DNA of 64,000 nt, taken from assembly GCF_963678635.1 (NCBI RefSeq), contig NW_026971072.1, positions 23,322 to 87,321 on the forward strand, written 5' to 3'. Shown here piece after piece: positions 42,901 through 49,896 of this stretch (position 1 is its first letter; every line of letters begins with the position of its first letter). The translations under genes were made by a program, and so were the position numbers. A model generated the notes under the pieces. The model saw only the letters and a program-made list of their open reading frames with translations, was not told where the DNA came from and made no database searches. The stretch is from Symsagittifera roscoffensis. Its lineage: Eukaryota; Xenacoelomorpha; Acoela; Convolutidae.

Positions 42901-45132
42901 GCATTACCAGACACCTTAAGTCGAAATACACCACCTGAATTACTTACACGAAAAACAACAGTTGAAATACCCAAAAATATAAAATTCTACCTTGCAGAAA
43001 ACGAAACATCACCTCGATTAGAATGCAAATATGCAGTTAAAACTGATATTGAACAATCACAAATAAATAATTTACAACATTTCCCACTTTACTTAGATTG
43101 TCAAAATAATCATTATGAAGTTGATTTACTTGGAACATCAACTTTCAAACCAATCCCATATTCTCAATGGATAAAAAATAACACCCAACAAAAACGAACA
43201 AAACAACATCCGCCTAAGAAAGACCATTTTCCACTAATTGAAAAAGAAGATTTAACTGATAAAATAAATTTATCAGGACCACAAACAAATGATTCAAAAT
43301 ACACAATAAATCAAGTTTTTGACCTCCATGACCCACTTGATACAATACCCTTATCTAAATTAGAAATTGAAAACATTTTCCTCCCCCCAACAGAAACAAT
43401 TACAATTTCAACACTGAAACAATATCAAAACCTTGACCCAGTAATTCGACAACTGAAATCATGGCACAAATATAAAACTAAACCTATCAAAGCAGATTCA
43501 ACCATTCTAGGAAACAAAACACTCCTCCGATACTTTCGCAAATTTAACAACACAACAATTAACGAAAATACAGACCTTTTAGAGTATAACCTGAATGAAT
43601 CTACAGTTCCATGTCTCCCTATAAGTATGATTCTTATAGCTTTTAATATTTCACATACACAAAATATTAAAGGACACTCTGGATCAGAAAAAACATATTC
43701 AAATTTTATACAAAATTTTTACTTCCCAAATGCACCAATTTGGATAAAAGTACTATGCAATGATTGTATAGTATGTCAACTAAATAAACCTTACCCAAAT
43801 CAAAAACAAATAGCACAAAAACAAGATTTTAAAGGACAAAGTTTGTACTTTAATCACCGTATCTCATTTGATACTAAAGGACCAATTTCACCCTCATCAG
43901 AAGGAAACTCCTACATTATGGTAATTGTTGACGCATTTACACATTATGTAGCACTTAACCCAGTACCACATTGTAACGCTTATTACGCTTACACAACACT
44001 CTATGAACACTGGATAGCAAAATTCGGACTACCAGAAATTTTAGTCACAGACAATGGTACAGAATTCATAAATAATGAAATAATAACACTATGTCATTTA
44101 TACAACATTAAACACAAACCACGTACATCTCATGCACCTTGGACAAACGGCTTAGTCGAAGGTATGAACCGTTCACTACAAGAATATCTTAGATGTATCA
44201 TCAACGGAAATGATACAAAATATACCGAATGGTCAGCAGATGTAAAATTATTTCCCTTAGCATATAATTCACAAATTACGACAACACTAGGAATGTCACC
44301 ATATGAAATGGTTTTCAACCAAAAGCCACGCAAACCAATAATGTTTACAGCAAATTCTCATAAAAACGCACAAGGTTATTGTCAACCAAATAAAGACTCA
44401 ATTTGTTATAACCTCCCATTACATACACACGATGAAGATCATTTTCATCACCCACAAATTCTTAAATTAGCCTCCGGTACACACACCGAATGGATTTTAA
44501 ATAGAGATAAGAAACACAATGAAATTTACCAAAAAATAACGAAAAAGTTATTACAAAGACAAAACATAAATGAACAAATCAATTCACGTTTTACACCAGC
44601 TTCCGATTTAAAAATTGGAACATTTGTTTTAATACCTAATTTTAATACTCAAAAAGGAATTTCTAAAAAATTACAACCCCTTCGAAAAGGACCATACCAA
44701 ATAATTGCAAGACCCACTGATGTCACATATAAAATAACCGACTCAAACAAAAAAGAAATCGTTCAACATCGAAACAACCTATTACCTTATTACCCAAAAG
44801 AATACGCACTCCGCGAATTAACTCAATTATATTCTTTCACAAGATTAAAAATCATTCAAAATGAACCACACCTGAAAAACACAGAACAAAATGATAACCC
44901 CACCGAAAATCAAAACACAAAACCAACCGCCACCGAAAACAATACACAAAACCATAAAGAATCCCAAAAACAAAGAAAAAATAGAAAAATGACCGAACAA
45001 ATAATACCCCAAGAAGAAATAGACAAATCAGAACATAGAAAAACAACAAGACTCCGAAATCAACCACGTAAAAACTACAAAATGTTCATCCCCCAATCTA
45101 AAATATTAAAGAAAGTAGAATTTAAAAAGTAA
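36910..45132 (+). CDS. Gag-Pol polyprotein (2740 aa, single frame)
   Basis: Encodes structural and replication proteins without a frameshift or stop between gag and pol. Residues 1-~590 are a long, Gln/Asn/Thr-rich N-terminal extension of unknown role. Residues ~630-790 resemble the retrotransposon Gag capsid core. A CX2CX4HX4C zinc knuckle spans 842-855, followed by an Asn/Arg/Ser/Tyr repeat region (~890-1090). The protease has Asp-Ser-Gly-Ala with catalytic D1229. Reverse transcriptase (~1560-1830) has the catalytic box Y1737-L-D-D1740. RNase H includes D1886 and the Thr-Asp-His-Lys motif near 1956. Integrase has an HX6HX29CX2C zinc site (H2249, H2256, C2286, C2289), DDX35E residues D2321, D2381 and E2417, and a Gly-Pro-Tyr C-terminal motif near 2594. 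No chromodomain was seen; the tail is Gln/Asn/Lys-rich. All key residues are present, so the copy appears functional. Confidence 0.95.
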   Translation: MSSTHTPGDETPDDDEIFPFIVDADTDRGQHIFCQNLLVNLFEPGISPCKTEFPDVKIKRQIIDHYLKDICNITQQYGIYSIEFTSPNHNNRTYTIQTDDLDLEFSKVFSEYIKSIQYHNSQRANSIFTNEVFAIIYSYISILENEIPLTNVSPTETSKHLRVRHEITLLSSYLNIIKENFTKDNVSQHTKHDLQKILAWFIIDYFTHNIDLIAQARKNFRPQNSNDDTAITEQSDYVWDPEWSHPAFISFPQSISSQAIGTISYIRDYVRVIPLTIDATPLNYNTFLPDTQNNSLNSTVIHNENLNGTRNLTQQDIQTPSHFINEEIVHTTTTQQSISPIRPNLTTPRNTNPSQTQVTLQSTVKPSVAPKYSHMDYQTYRPMTIPSKTCKTFNRNNFADHNYNYTHPSKTNYQPQRNFNQYTKPRNWDNPTAQYNSKNFQSNPPQDRSENYPFFQQNKNKKQTSYQMDYLSSDDDFLQPNIFAQNTQEYRRQGIQKTRTTHRNFSPQPIDAQHQQPIQQQNLINTQSYQPIQQQNPMTAHSYQASQMQNEIPLPYYLQQHEITRNQLSNFSQMPNAAESLQMTMNPYLMGGSSITSNKPLMVFTGTDPEYSVEDYLNAVTANLILNIGPEPINTPLHQNWIHRRTALIQTTLDGAAQKWFSVLPLEIKSNWKRFTQEFSKMFDSERNKQQQRVLCNEIRRLPNETIKQIAVRIETLVRKAYSLNTHDYKNTKMTEILMMTLTPQLRKIAIKKRASHPSSIREPDLDFRKLVDKLEQAEITMKLEETENLKLQYVNRIETTPTNINNIQESETDLVEKITEILNIYEKNPNFKGKPSFKKWCNYCRRYGHSISECRQKQQDSQNKPQKYKEPNKSFYQYMKKDQNLPNKTVHSNNSSGKPLPNNTNYTRNQSPYNSSYRGRSPERRNTYNSSQNHYNRPNSRNNYSRSNSNTQRFVSRSNSQSRNNYYPNNQSRNSSYNRNRNYSYNRNRSYSNNRNQNYPNNRSRNNSYNRSNYNRPNSNYQNRSRNNSQNRHPSYNNRYRNYSQSPHRNNNHYNNSNNRHRSNTPKHQRQINQVQSNPETTSDPPGIDDTVTNTLQLNQVNCTSSDSESDTENTLAINMIKVENDYESVIYEQPFPSHIYENQSEFLQNFYTTPINSTPTTQETNEINTTNQTNKNTKTKCLNTNHIYQNIQKEQPKEKIWTIPFLLESPRNKEFQPPDLEIDFLIDSGAESNIINIPTWNEIKTLHPKLTPLETSSKLATAQGSTLINYGKIQLFLLPTRTMEQSKILNKPFKQIFHITDIKYNIIGIPFISKYIPTINILNSKILIKDKYTKTKETSLTFFQRLNKQPPFFSKFYPIFNQQRKHLKPLSGNIYNFSIKQVHQYDKEQNKQKFYMSDFEFKPIHKFFKITISSIKYLKHSNSDIISLHVYNNTPYQVTLPLGLLGYCETNATISPIHEKAYRVNNILQLLDICQSTILNEELSINNIISNENRNTDYFTKTPYFKPTFNISNYTEDQQKFLTMFNFQHSQITQDEFEKLAKQLIKYSSVYATSKFDVGKISSSLHLPLKPDAVFKKQRASKVPIHLHDKVNRLLDILEQYNIISPVNKEEQPKGNTFINPVIILAKGESLKIVLDARYLNSLIDESKCNWPIEPIQVILTKINGKYFTTADMNSAYNQMPLDEQSRRLTQFVIGNQQYEFNRLFYGISIGPAAFSAFMSKIFRPLILKKNAITYLDDVFMQSQTKDEMFNVLEKYHQILQNENLKAAPDKSHFFLTRVKFLGHNIERKTITPLKSRIDAIQKLQPPTNKKKIQEFLGMLNFLSKYVYKMQLYLRPFYNILRQQNNFEWNTEHQTRFEEIKKLLTEQISNTIPDPDQPFYAMCDASNFGIGAALLQSHNGTNKMNLISANSRLFTQAELRLSTLMRECTAIIYTLTEYEFLILGSKHPTVLFTDHKPIIFLFTQKSNPNHRVYRFQLILMKFPNLHIVWTAGKNLALPDTLSRNTPPELLTRKTTVEIPKNIKFYLAENETSPRLECKYAVKTDIEQSQINNLQHFPLYLDCQNNHYEVDLLGTSTFKPIPYSQWIKNNTQQKRTKQHPPKKDHFPLIEKEDLTDKINLSGPQTNDSKYTINQVFDLHDPLDTIPLSKLEIENIFLPPTETITISTLKQYQNLDPVIRQLKSWHKYKTKPIKADSTILGNKTLLRYFRKFNNTTINENTDLLEYNLNESTVPCLPISMILIAFNISHTQNIKGHSGSEKTYSNFIQNFYFPNAPIWIKVLCNDCIVCQLNKPYPNQKQIAQKQDFKGQSLYFNHRISFDTKGPISPSSEGNSYIMVIVDAFTHYVALNPVPHCNAYYAYTTLYEHWIAKFGLPEILVTDNGTEFINNEIITLCHLYNIKHKPRTSHAPWTNGLVEGMNRSLQEYLRCIINGNDTKYTEWSADVKLFPLAYNSQITTTLGMSPYEMVFNQKPRKPIMFTANSHKNAQGYCQPNKDSICYNLPLHTHDEDHFHHPQILKLASGTHTEWILNRDKKHNEIYQKITKKLLQRQNINEQINSRFTPASDLKIGTFVLIPNFNTQKGISKKLQPLRKGPYQIIARPTDVTYKITDSNKKEIVQHRNNLLPYYPKEYALRELTQLYSFTRLKIIQNEPHLKNTEQNDNPTENQNTKPTATENNTQNHKESQKQRKNRKMTEQIIPQEEIDKSEHRKTTRLRNQPRKNYKMFIPQSKILKKVEFKK

Positions 45133-45732
45133 TTTTAAGATTTTATACTTTACAATCTTGAAACCTCCGTAACATTTTTCATTTCAATTTTTCAAAATAA
45201 CATGCTCACAAGTACGCAATAATTCTAGTTCAAAATAGACCAATAGGATTCATCCAATCCGCCACTTTCTCTAACTCAAACTAAGATCAATTAGACGAAT
45301 AATCTAGAACTCCAGGCACATCTCTAACTATAACTTTACAACCTCCAGGTCAAAAATAAGCAAACCACTCCAACTTGACAGTTAAAATAAATATCACCAT
45401 AATACCGTACCCCTCCCTTATCTAATAACCCAAAGATCAACAATATTTCCCCAACTCAGACCACGAATACCCCCAAAACAAATTTGATAACTTAGCCTAA
45501 AGTAACAAAATGAAGATTTTAATTAGCCTAAAGTATAAAAATCTCACCATACCCCGGATCATTTGACAAACAAAAATAAAGAAAAAGACGACCTCCCAGT
45601 CACCATGAAAATTGCCCCCAACAATTTTTTACAAAACTCAACCCACTTGTCAAAAAACTAATAAATAATTCGACCACACTAGAAAATCGCCTCAAACAGC
45701 AAAAAATATTCGACCAAGAGATCATTTCTTAA
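45133..45732 (+). other. non-coding gap between pol and the 3' ORFs
   Basis: About 600 bp with stops in all forward frames. It may hold splice acceptors or internal initiation signals for the downstream ORFs, none certain. Confidence 0.4.
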
Positions 45733-45963
45733 ATGCTTTTCTCTCAAACAGTTGCTCAAATACTTATAAATTTTAAACATTTTTTTTCAATACTTGAAGC
45801 CTTTATAATATTTCTTTTTGATATACTTGAATCTTTTCTAATAATCTTAATCATTTTTTGTAACATTTTTTTAATTTTCTACACTATACTCGAACTATTC
45901 CTCCAACTTTCCAAAACCCTTGAATATATCCACAGGTACGATTTTAACAACTTGTCTAAATGA
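45733..45963 (+). CDS. small hydrophobic ORF (76 aa)
   Basis: Ile/Leu/Phe-rich throughout residues ~8-60, enough for one or two membrane spans, with a short basic C-terminal end. Its stop overlaps the next ORF's start as ATGA (45960-45963). It could be a viroporin-like or leader peptide. However, it is T-rich, unlike the A/C-rich coding sequence around it, and such stretches give hydrophobic ORFs by chance. Treat as tentative. Confidence 0.3.
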   Translation: MLFSQTVAQILINFKHFFSILEAFIIFLFDILESFLIILIIFCNIFLIFYTILELFLQLSKTLEYIHRYDFNNLSK

Positions 45964-46148
45964 TACGAACAATTTTCAGTAGAACTGATATTTTTTTATT
46001 GTTTGTAATTTTCATAACATTTTTATCATCCCTCATTTTGACAATATGTAAATGTATAAAGAAAGCAATCATCACATTTGCCCTAGCAACAATTTTTCTA
46101 ATTCTTTTTTTGGAAGAATATTATAATAAACATAAACCTTCCCACTAA
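45960..46148 (+). CDS. small hydrophobic ORF (62 aa)
   Basis: Two hydrophobic segments (residues ~10-29 and ~35-50) separated by a Cys-Lys-Cys-Ile-Lys-Lys turn, with a charged C-terminus. Linked to the upstream ORF by an ATGA overlap and overlapping the next open frame (46136 on) by 13 bases. A membrane hairpin is plausible. Same caution about T-rich composition. Confidence 0.3.
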   Translation: MIRTIFSRTDIFLLFVIFITFLSSLILTICKCIKKAIITFALATIFLILFLEEYYNKHKPSH

Positions 46149-47290
46149 AGAAACAATTCAAAAATCCATCAAAAATTGCTACCCAACAGTCACAGAATCA
46201 GTCTTCACCGACATCATCCCAAGATAACCAAACACCACCTTCAACTACTCAAAATCCTCAAACATCTACACGAATTTCTTTTCAAGACAATCCATACACT
46301 TTTGAAGAACGGCACGCTCGTTTATCTGAACCACTAGAACCAGTTCAACGACAAGCATCTCTAAGTGAACCAACATATAATCTTTACCCAACACTACCAC
46401 AAGAACTAAGCAGAATACGAAACCTTAGTCAAAACCAAAACACAACAGAAATAAATAGACAAATTATACATCCTCGACGAAATAGAAATTTTCAAACTCC
46501 CCGAGTTCATTTTGATATACCTCAATCCCCATCACAAACCACTCCAGAAAACACCACTGGTATCACACCAGAAACCCCTACACTTTTTTCACAACGAAGC
46601 ACTTCAAGTCTACCTTCAGACTACTTAGGTTCAACACCAACATCTGAACAAGCACGAGAAAATCCTTTTAACCCCCCAAACCTAACATCACGACTGCCAT
46701 ATTGGACTACACATTCATTTACACAAGGTGAACCAAATTTAGTCAATGACCCCATAGATATTTCTACGGATACAACAACATCCTCATCACTACCAGAAAC
46801 ATTATCACTACCATCAACACCATCAATAAGCCAATTTTCACCACTACCCTTTAACTTAAATTTTCCAAATAATCTCGACGCCAGATATCGAGAACAATCA
46901 TCACTAAATATTCCCTTAAGATTAGATTGGAATACATTCACAGCACCTCCACCATTATTTGGACAACATCAAGAAAGTAACCGCCTTCATAACTGGGCAC
47001 TTAATAGATTACAATATCGCCAAGATATTCACAACGATATCCGTGATCACAATATTCAAATACTCCAACAAAACAGTTTACAATTAAAGTTTGAAATCAC
47101 AGTTAAATTAAACAACATTACACAACATCCCTACCCATTAAATCCACCTAACATAACAGCTCAATCACTACCACCACCGTTTATAACTACTGAAGTAATA
47201 TATAAATACGACAGATATACCAAAAACACAATTGGTTACATTACATTTTATAACCCATACTCAGGATTATCATACACATGTATATTCTAA
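46136..47290 (+). CDS. ATG-less Pro/Ser/Thr-rich ORF (~384 codons)
   Basis: A frame open from 46136 to the TAA at 47288-47290 with no ATG anywhere. It shares the A/C-rich, G-poor codon composition of gag-pol and env, which argues it is coding. Residues ~1-250 are low-complexity Gln/Ser/Thr/Pro. The last ~130 residues are more ordered, with a Trp-Asn-Thr-Phe motif, an Arg/Asp/His-rich helix and a beta-like Tyr/Thr-rich end with a single Cys. Its 3' end overlaps the env start by 13 bases. Production would need splicing onto an upstream ATG, a -1 frameshift from the 62-aa ORF, or non-AUG initiation. A tested join from the GT at 36932 in gag does not keep frame with the nearest AGs. Function unknown. 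Confidence 0.6.
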   Translation, partial: TFPLKKQFKNPSKIATQQSQNQSSPTSSQDNQTPPSTTQNPQTSTRISFQDNPYTFEERHARLSEPLEPVQRQASLSEPTYNLYPTLPQELSRIRNLSQNQNTTEINRQIIHPRRNRNFQTPRVHFDIPQSPSQTTPENTTGITPETPTLFSQRSTSSLPSDYLGSTPTSEQARENPFNPPNLTSRLPYWTTHSFTQGEPNLVNDPIDISTDTTTSSSLPETLSLPSTPSISQFSPLPFNLNFPNNLDARYREQSSLNIPLRLDWNTFTAPPPLFGQHQESNRLHNWALNRLQYRQDIHNDIRDHNIQILQQNSLQLKFEITVKLNNITQHPYPLNPPNITAQSLPPPFITTEVIYKYDRYTKNTIGYITFYNPYSGLSYTCIF

Positions 47291-49896
47291 AATTATTAAT
47301 TTTTCTCCAACTCTTTTTTCTAGTAACCTCAAATCAAAACATAAACCCTTCCCCTCGTACAGGACCACAAGATTTATTAGTAACACATTACGATTGCGAA
47401 GAAAATGAACAAAAAACACTACACAAATATGCAATAAATCAAGTATCACAATGTGAAACAGAACCACAAGCTATAGAAACCACAGATATAATAGCAACAC
47501 TCTATTCCAAAGCCCGAGCAACAACAGTTACAGGTTATAAATTCACAGCGACATTTTCCGAAAAGAAAGTACATTGTTCACAAGTCTCGAACGGAAACAA
47601 AAACCGACTTGACCATGAATCATTCTATCAAAGTAATATAGAACGCCTTTTACATCTCAATCCCGACGATTGTAAAAATGAATTACTTAGACTAAACATC
47701 ACACAAAATAAAAACTCCCAAAGAAAATTAGTTAATTTTCAAGTTTTTTCAGACTCTGTACATCAATCACAACTTGAAAGACACCAAGGACATATAAAAC
47801 TAGACGAAAAATACCCGTATAACGGCGCACACGGACGATTAACCTATGACCTACATGATAAACATTGGATACCACACATTGGTATAAATGACCCATCAAA
47901 CTGCAAAGCAGACACAAAAAATAAAGGATACCAAGAAATAATGTTTTTCGATTGGAAAATACAACTCGAAAAAATACAACTAACACGAGATTTATCTGAT
48001 AATACAATGATCTATCAAGGAATCCGATTACCTTGTAAAAATGATCAAGGATATTGCGACCCTACAACAAGAACACAAGCAACAATTGTTTGGTTCCCCG
48101 AAGATACATGTACAACATTTCAAGTAGCAAAAATACACGCTCGTATGATAAAATTTCACGAAAAATATTTTATACAATCAATTCCATATGAACAAGTCCA
48201 TCCATCACGCAAACTAAGTTCCGATTTTAGAAACATAGACAATATAGAAAATAAATTGACACGTTTTCAAATATATCAAGAAACAGAACTTGCATGTAAA
48301 TACAGGAATCCACTTCACAGAACACAATACTCTGAAATATTAGTTGAATACGAAAAAGGATTCGACATGACCACTGGAAAAGTAAAAATCGACCCATATG
48401 CCACAGGTCATCCTCTAAACGAAGGAACATCCTATATACCAGTTAATTTTGAAAAAAGCAACGGACAACCTGGTGGACATCTAAAACCTTATGACACCAG
48501 AAGCACACGCTTACAAGAATTATCACTAATGAATACTACATATTTCGGTAATATCCACTATGATATTCATTTAGATATGAAACTAGATTATACAATTAGC
48601 CGAATTTTTCAAGAAATGTCACTCTCCGAATTAGAAACACTACACCAACTATGCGAATTAGAACGAACACAAATATTACAATCACTTGCACTAGCAGTAT
48701 TAAAAATACCCTACGCAGGATACTTATTATCAGGAAATAGATCAAATTTTTTAGACTACGAAGGAAACATCTTATGGTTTTATACTTGTACCAAAAAAGT
48801 ATCACCACTATACGTTTTTGAAGATAAACGATGTTATAAAAGAATCCCTATCTTTTATAAGAATAAAGTACATTTCGTGGATACACTTTCACGAAGAACC
48901 TATTTCTGGGATACCGCAGTCCCATGTGGATCAGAAAATAGCCACAATGTAGTACAACTAAACCCTGATGAAAACAAATATTATCTTCTCACTCCATATC
49001 CCACATTAATGCAATCACTCAAAAAATTTTCACCAGAAAGCATTCGCGCTATCGCTCGAAACCCAAATATAGACTTACAATCAATAGGAATCTGTTCAAA
49101 ATCAGATATTCAACATCACATTAGAACACAACAATTCCAAGAATTATTAACACAAATGGACACTATACAAAGACAATCAATAGACCAAAATTTACGCAAA
49201 CTTGCAGAAACCGCAGGATTTGCCGATATCTACACGCAAGACTATAGCGGATATTTTAAAGACATTAAAGATTATATATATCTAAACGGCGAAAAATACC
49301 GTCCCCAAGATATATCACCAATCAACATTTTTAGCTTTGTTACACTCAAAAATGAGATCCTCGATTTTCTAGGATGGCCCTACTACATCTTAGAAAAATT
49401 GACTATTTTATACGCAATGTTTAACTTTATTGGATTTCTTTTCTCACTCTTAAAAGGAATCTACAATACATGTGCTATACACACACAAGTAAACAGACAA
49501 GCAAGCGTAGCACGCATACTCTTTGCAGGATTTTTTGGAATTTTTTCGACATCTATAAACAAAATTCTTTTAGACGCACAAATAAAAGAATATAACACAA
49601 AAATAACAACACGACAAAATACATACGACGAAGAACATAACAATGTCGACACACAGCCAACGGCACCACAATTACCACCCCTACCAAATAACCATCCACT
49701 ATCCCTAGTCCCACGAAATTTCCGAAATTTAGCAATCACACATAATCCAAATTTTCGACTCACCACATCACAAAGTCCCATCCAACATATAATGACACAT
49801 CAATCACAAGATGATAATACTTATGAACAAATTATTGAACAACCCCATACCACCGCTTTTCAATCTCAAAATAATAATTTTTTTAGCCCACGATGA
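47278..49896 (+). CDS. envelope-like glycoprotein (872 aa)
   Basis: Type I membrane glycoprotein layout. Signal peptide is at residues 1-~19, followed by a large cysteine-rich ectodomain (Tyr-Asp-Cys at ~37-39, then spaced Cys), a membrane anchor at ~701-729, a second hydrophobic stretch ~742-758 and a ~110-residue Pro/Gln/Asn-rich cytoplasmic tail. The N-terminal Cys pattern and the later Pro-Cys..Gly-Tyr-Cys..Val-Trp-Phe..Cys block resemble glycoproteins of jingchuvirus-type negative-strand RNA viruses, a source of env genes known in other retroelements; this is pattern recognition, not a search result. N-glycosylation sequons are few (~169, ~421, ~487). No clear furin site was seen. It would mediate entry if the element forms virions. 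The frame is intact. Start overlaps the previous ORF and its stop overlaps the next. Confidence 0.8.
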   Translation: MYILKLLIFLQLFFLVTSNQNINPSPRTGPQDLLVTHYDCEENEQKTLHKYAINQVSQCETEPQAIETTDIIATLYSKARATTVTGYKFTATFSEKKVHCSQVSNGNKNRLDHESFYQSNIERLLHLNPDDCKNELLRLNITQNKNSQRKLVNFQVFSDSVHQSQLERHQGHIKLDEKYPYNGAHGRLTYDLHDKHWIPHIGINDPSNCKADTKNKGYQEIMFFDWKIQLEKIQLTRDLSDNTMIYQGIRLPCKNDQGYCDPTTRTQATIVWFPEDTCTTFQVAKIHARMIKFHEKYFIQSIPYEQVHPSRKLSSDFRNIDNIENKLTRFQIYQETELACKYRNPLHRTQYSEILVEYEKGFDMTTGKVKIDPYATGHPLNEGTSYIPVNFEKSNGQPGGHLKPYDTRSTRLQELSLMNTTYFGNIHYDIHLDMKLDYTISRIFQEMSLSELETLHQLCELERTQILQSLALAVLKIPYAGYLLSGNRSNFLDYEGNILWFYTCTKKVSPLYVFEDKRCYKRIPIFYKNKVHFVDTLSRRTYFWDTAVPCGSENSHNVVQLNPDENKYYLLTPYPTLMQSLKKFSPESIRAIARNPNIDLQSIGICSKSDIQHHIRTQQFQELLTQMDTIQRQSIDQNLRKLAETAGFADIYTQDYSGYFKDIKDYIYLNGEKYRPQDISPINIFSFVTLKNEILDFLGWPYYILEKLTILYAMFNFIGFLFSLLKGIYNTCAIHTQVNRQASVARILFAGFFGIFSTSINKILLDAQIKEYNTKITTRQNTYDEEHNNVDTQPTAPQLPPLPNNHPLSLVPRNFRNLAITHNPNFRLTTSQSPIQHIMTHQSQDDNTYEQIIEQPHTTAFQSQNNNFFSPR

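Noticed and set aside
36931..46150. Retrovirus-style splice from the CAG|GTGACG just inside gag to the ATG-less ORF
   Set aside because: The candidate acceptor AGs near 46116-46201 do not give the right reading frame with this donor.
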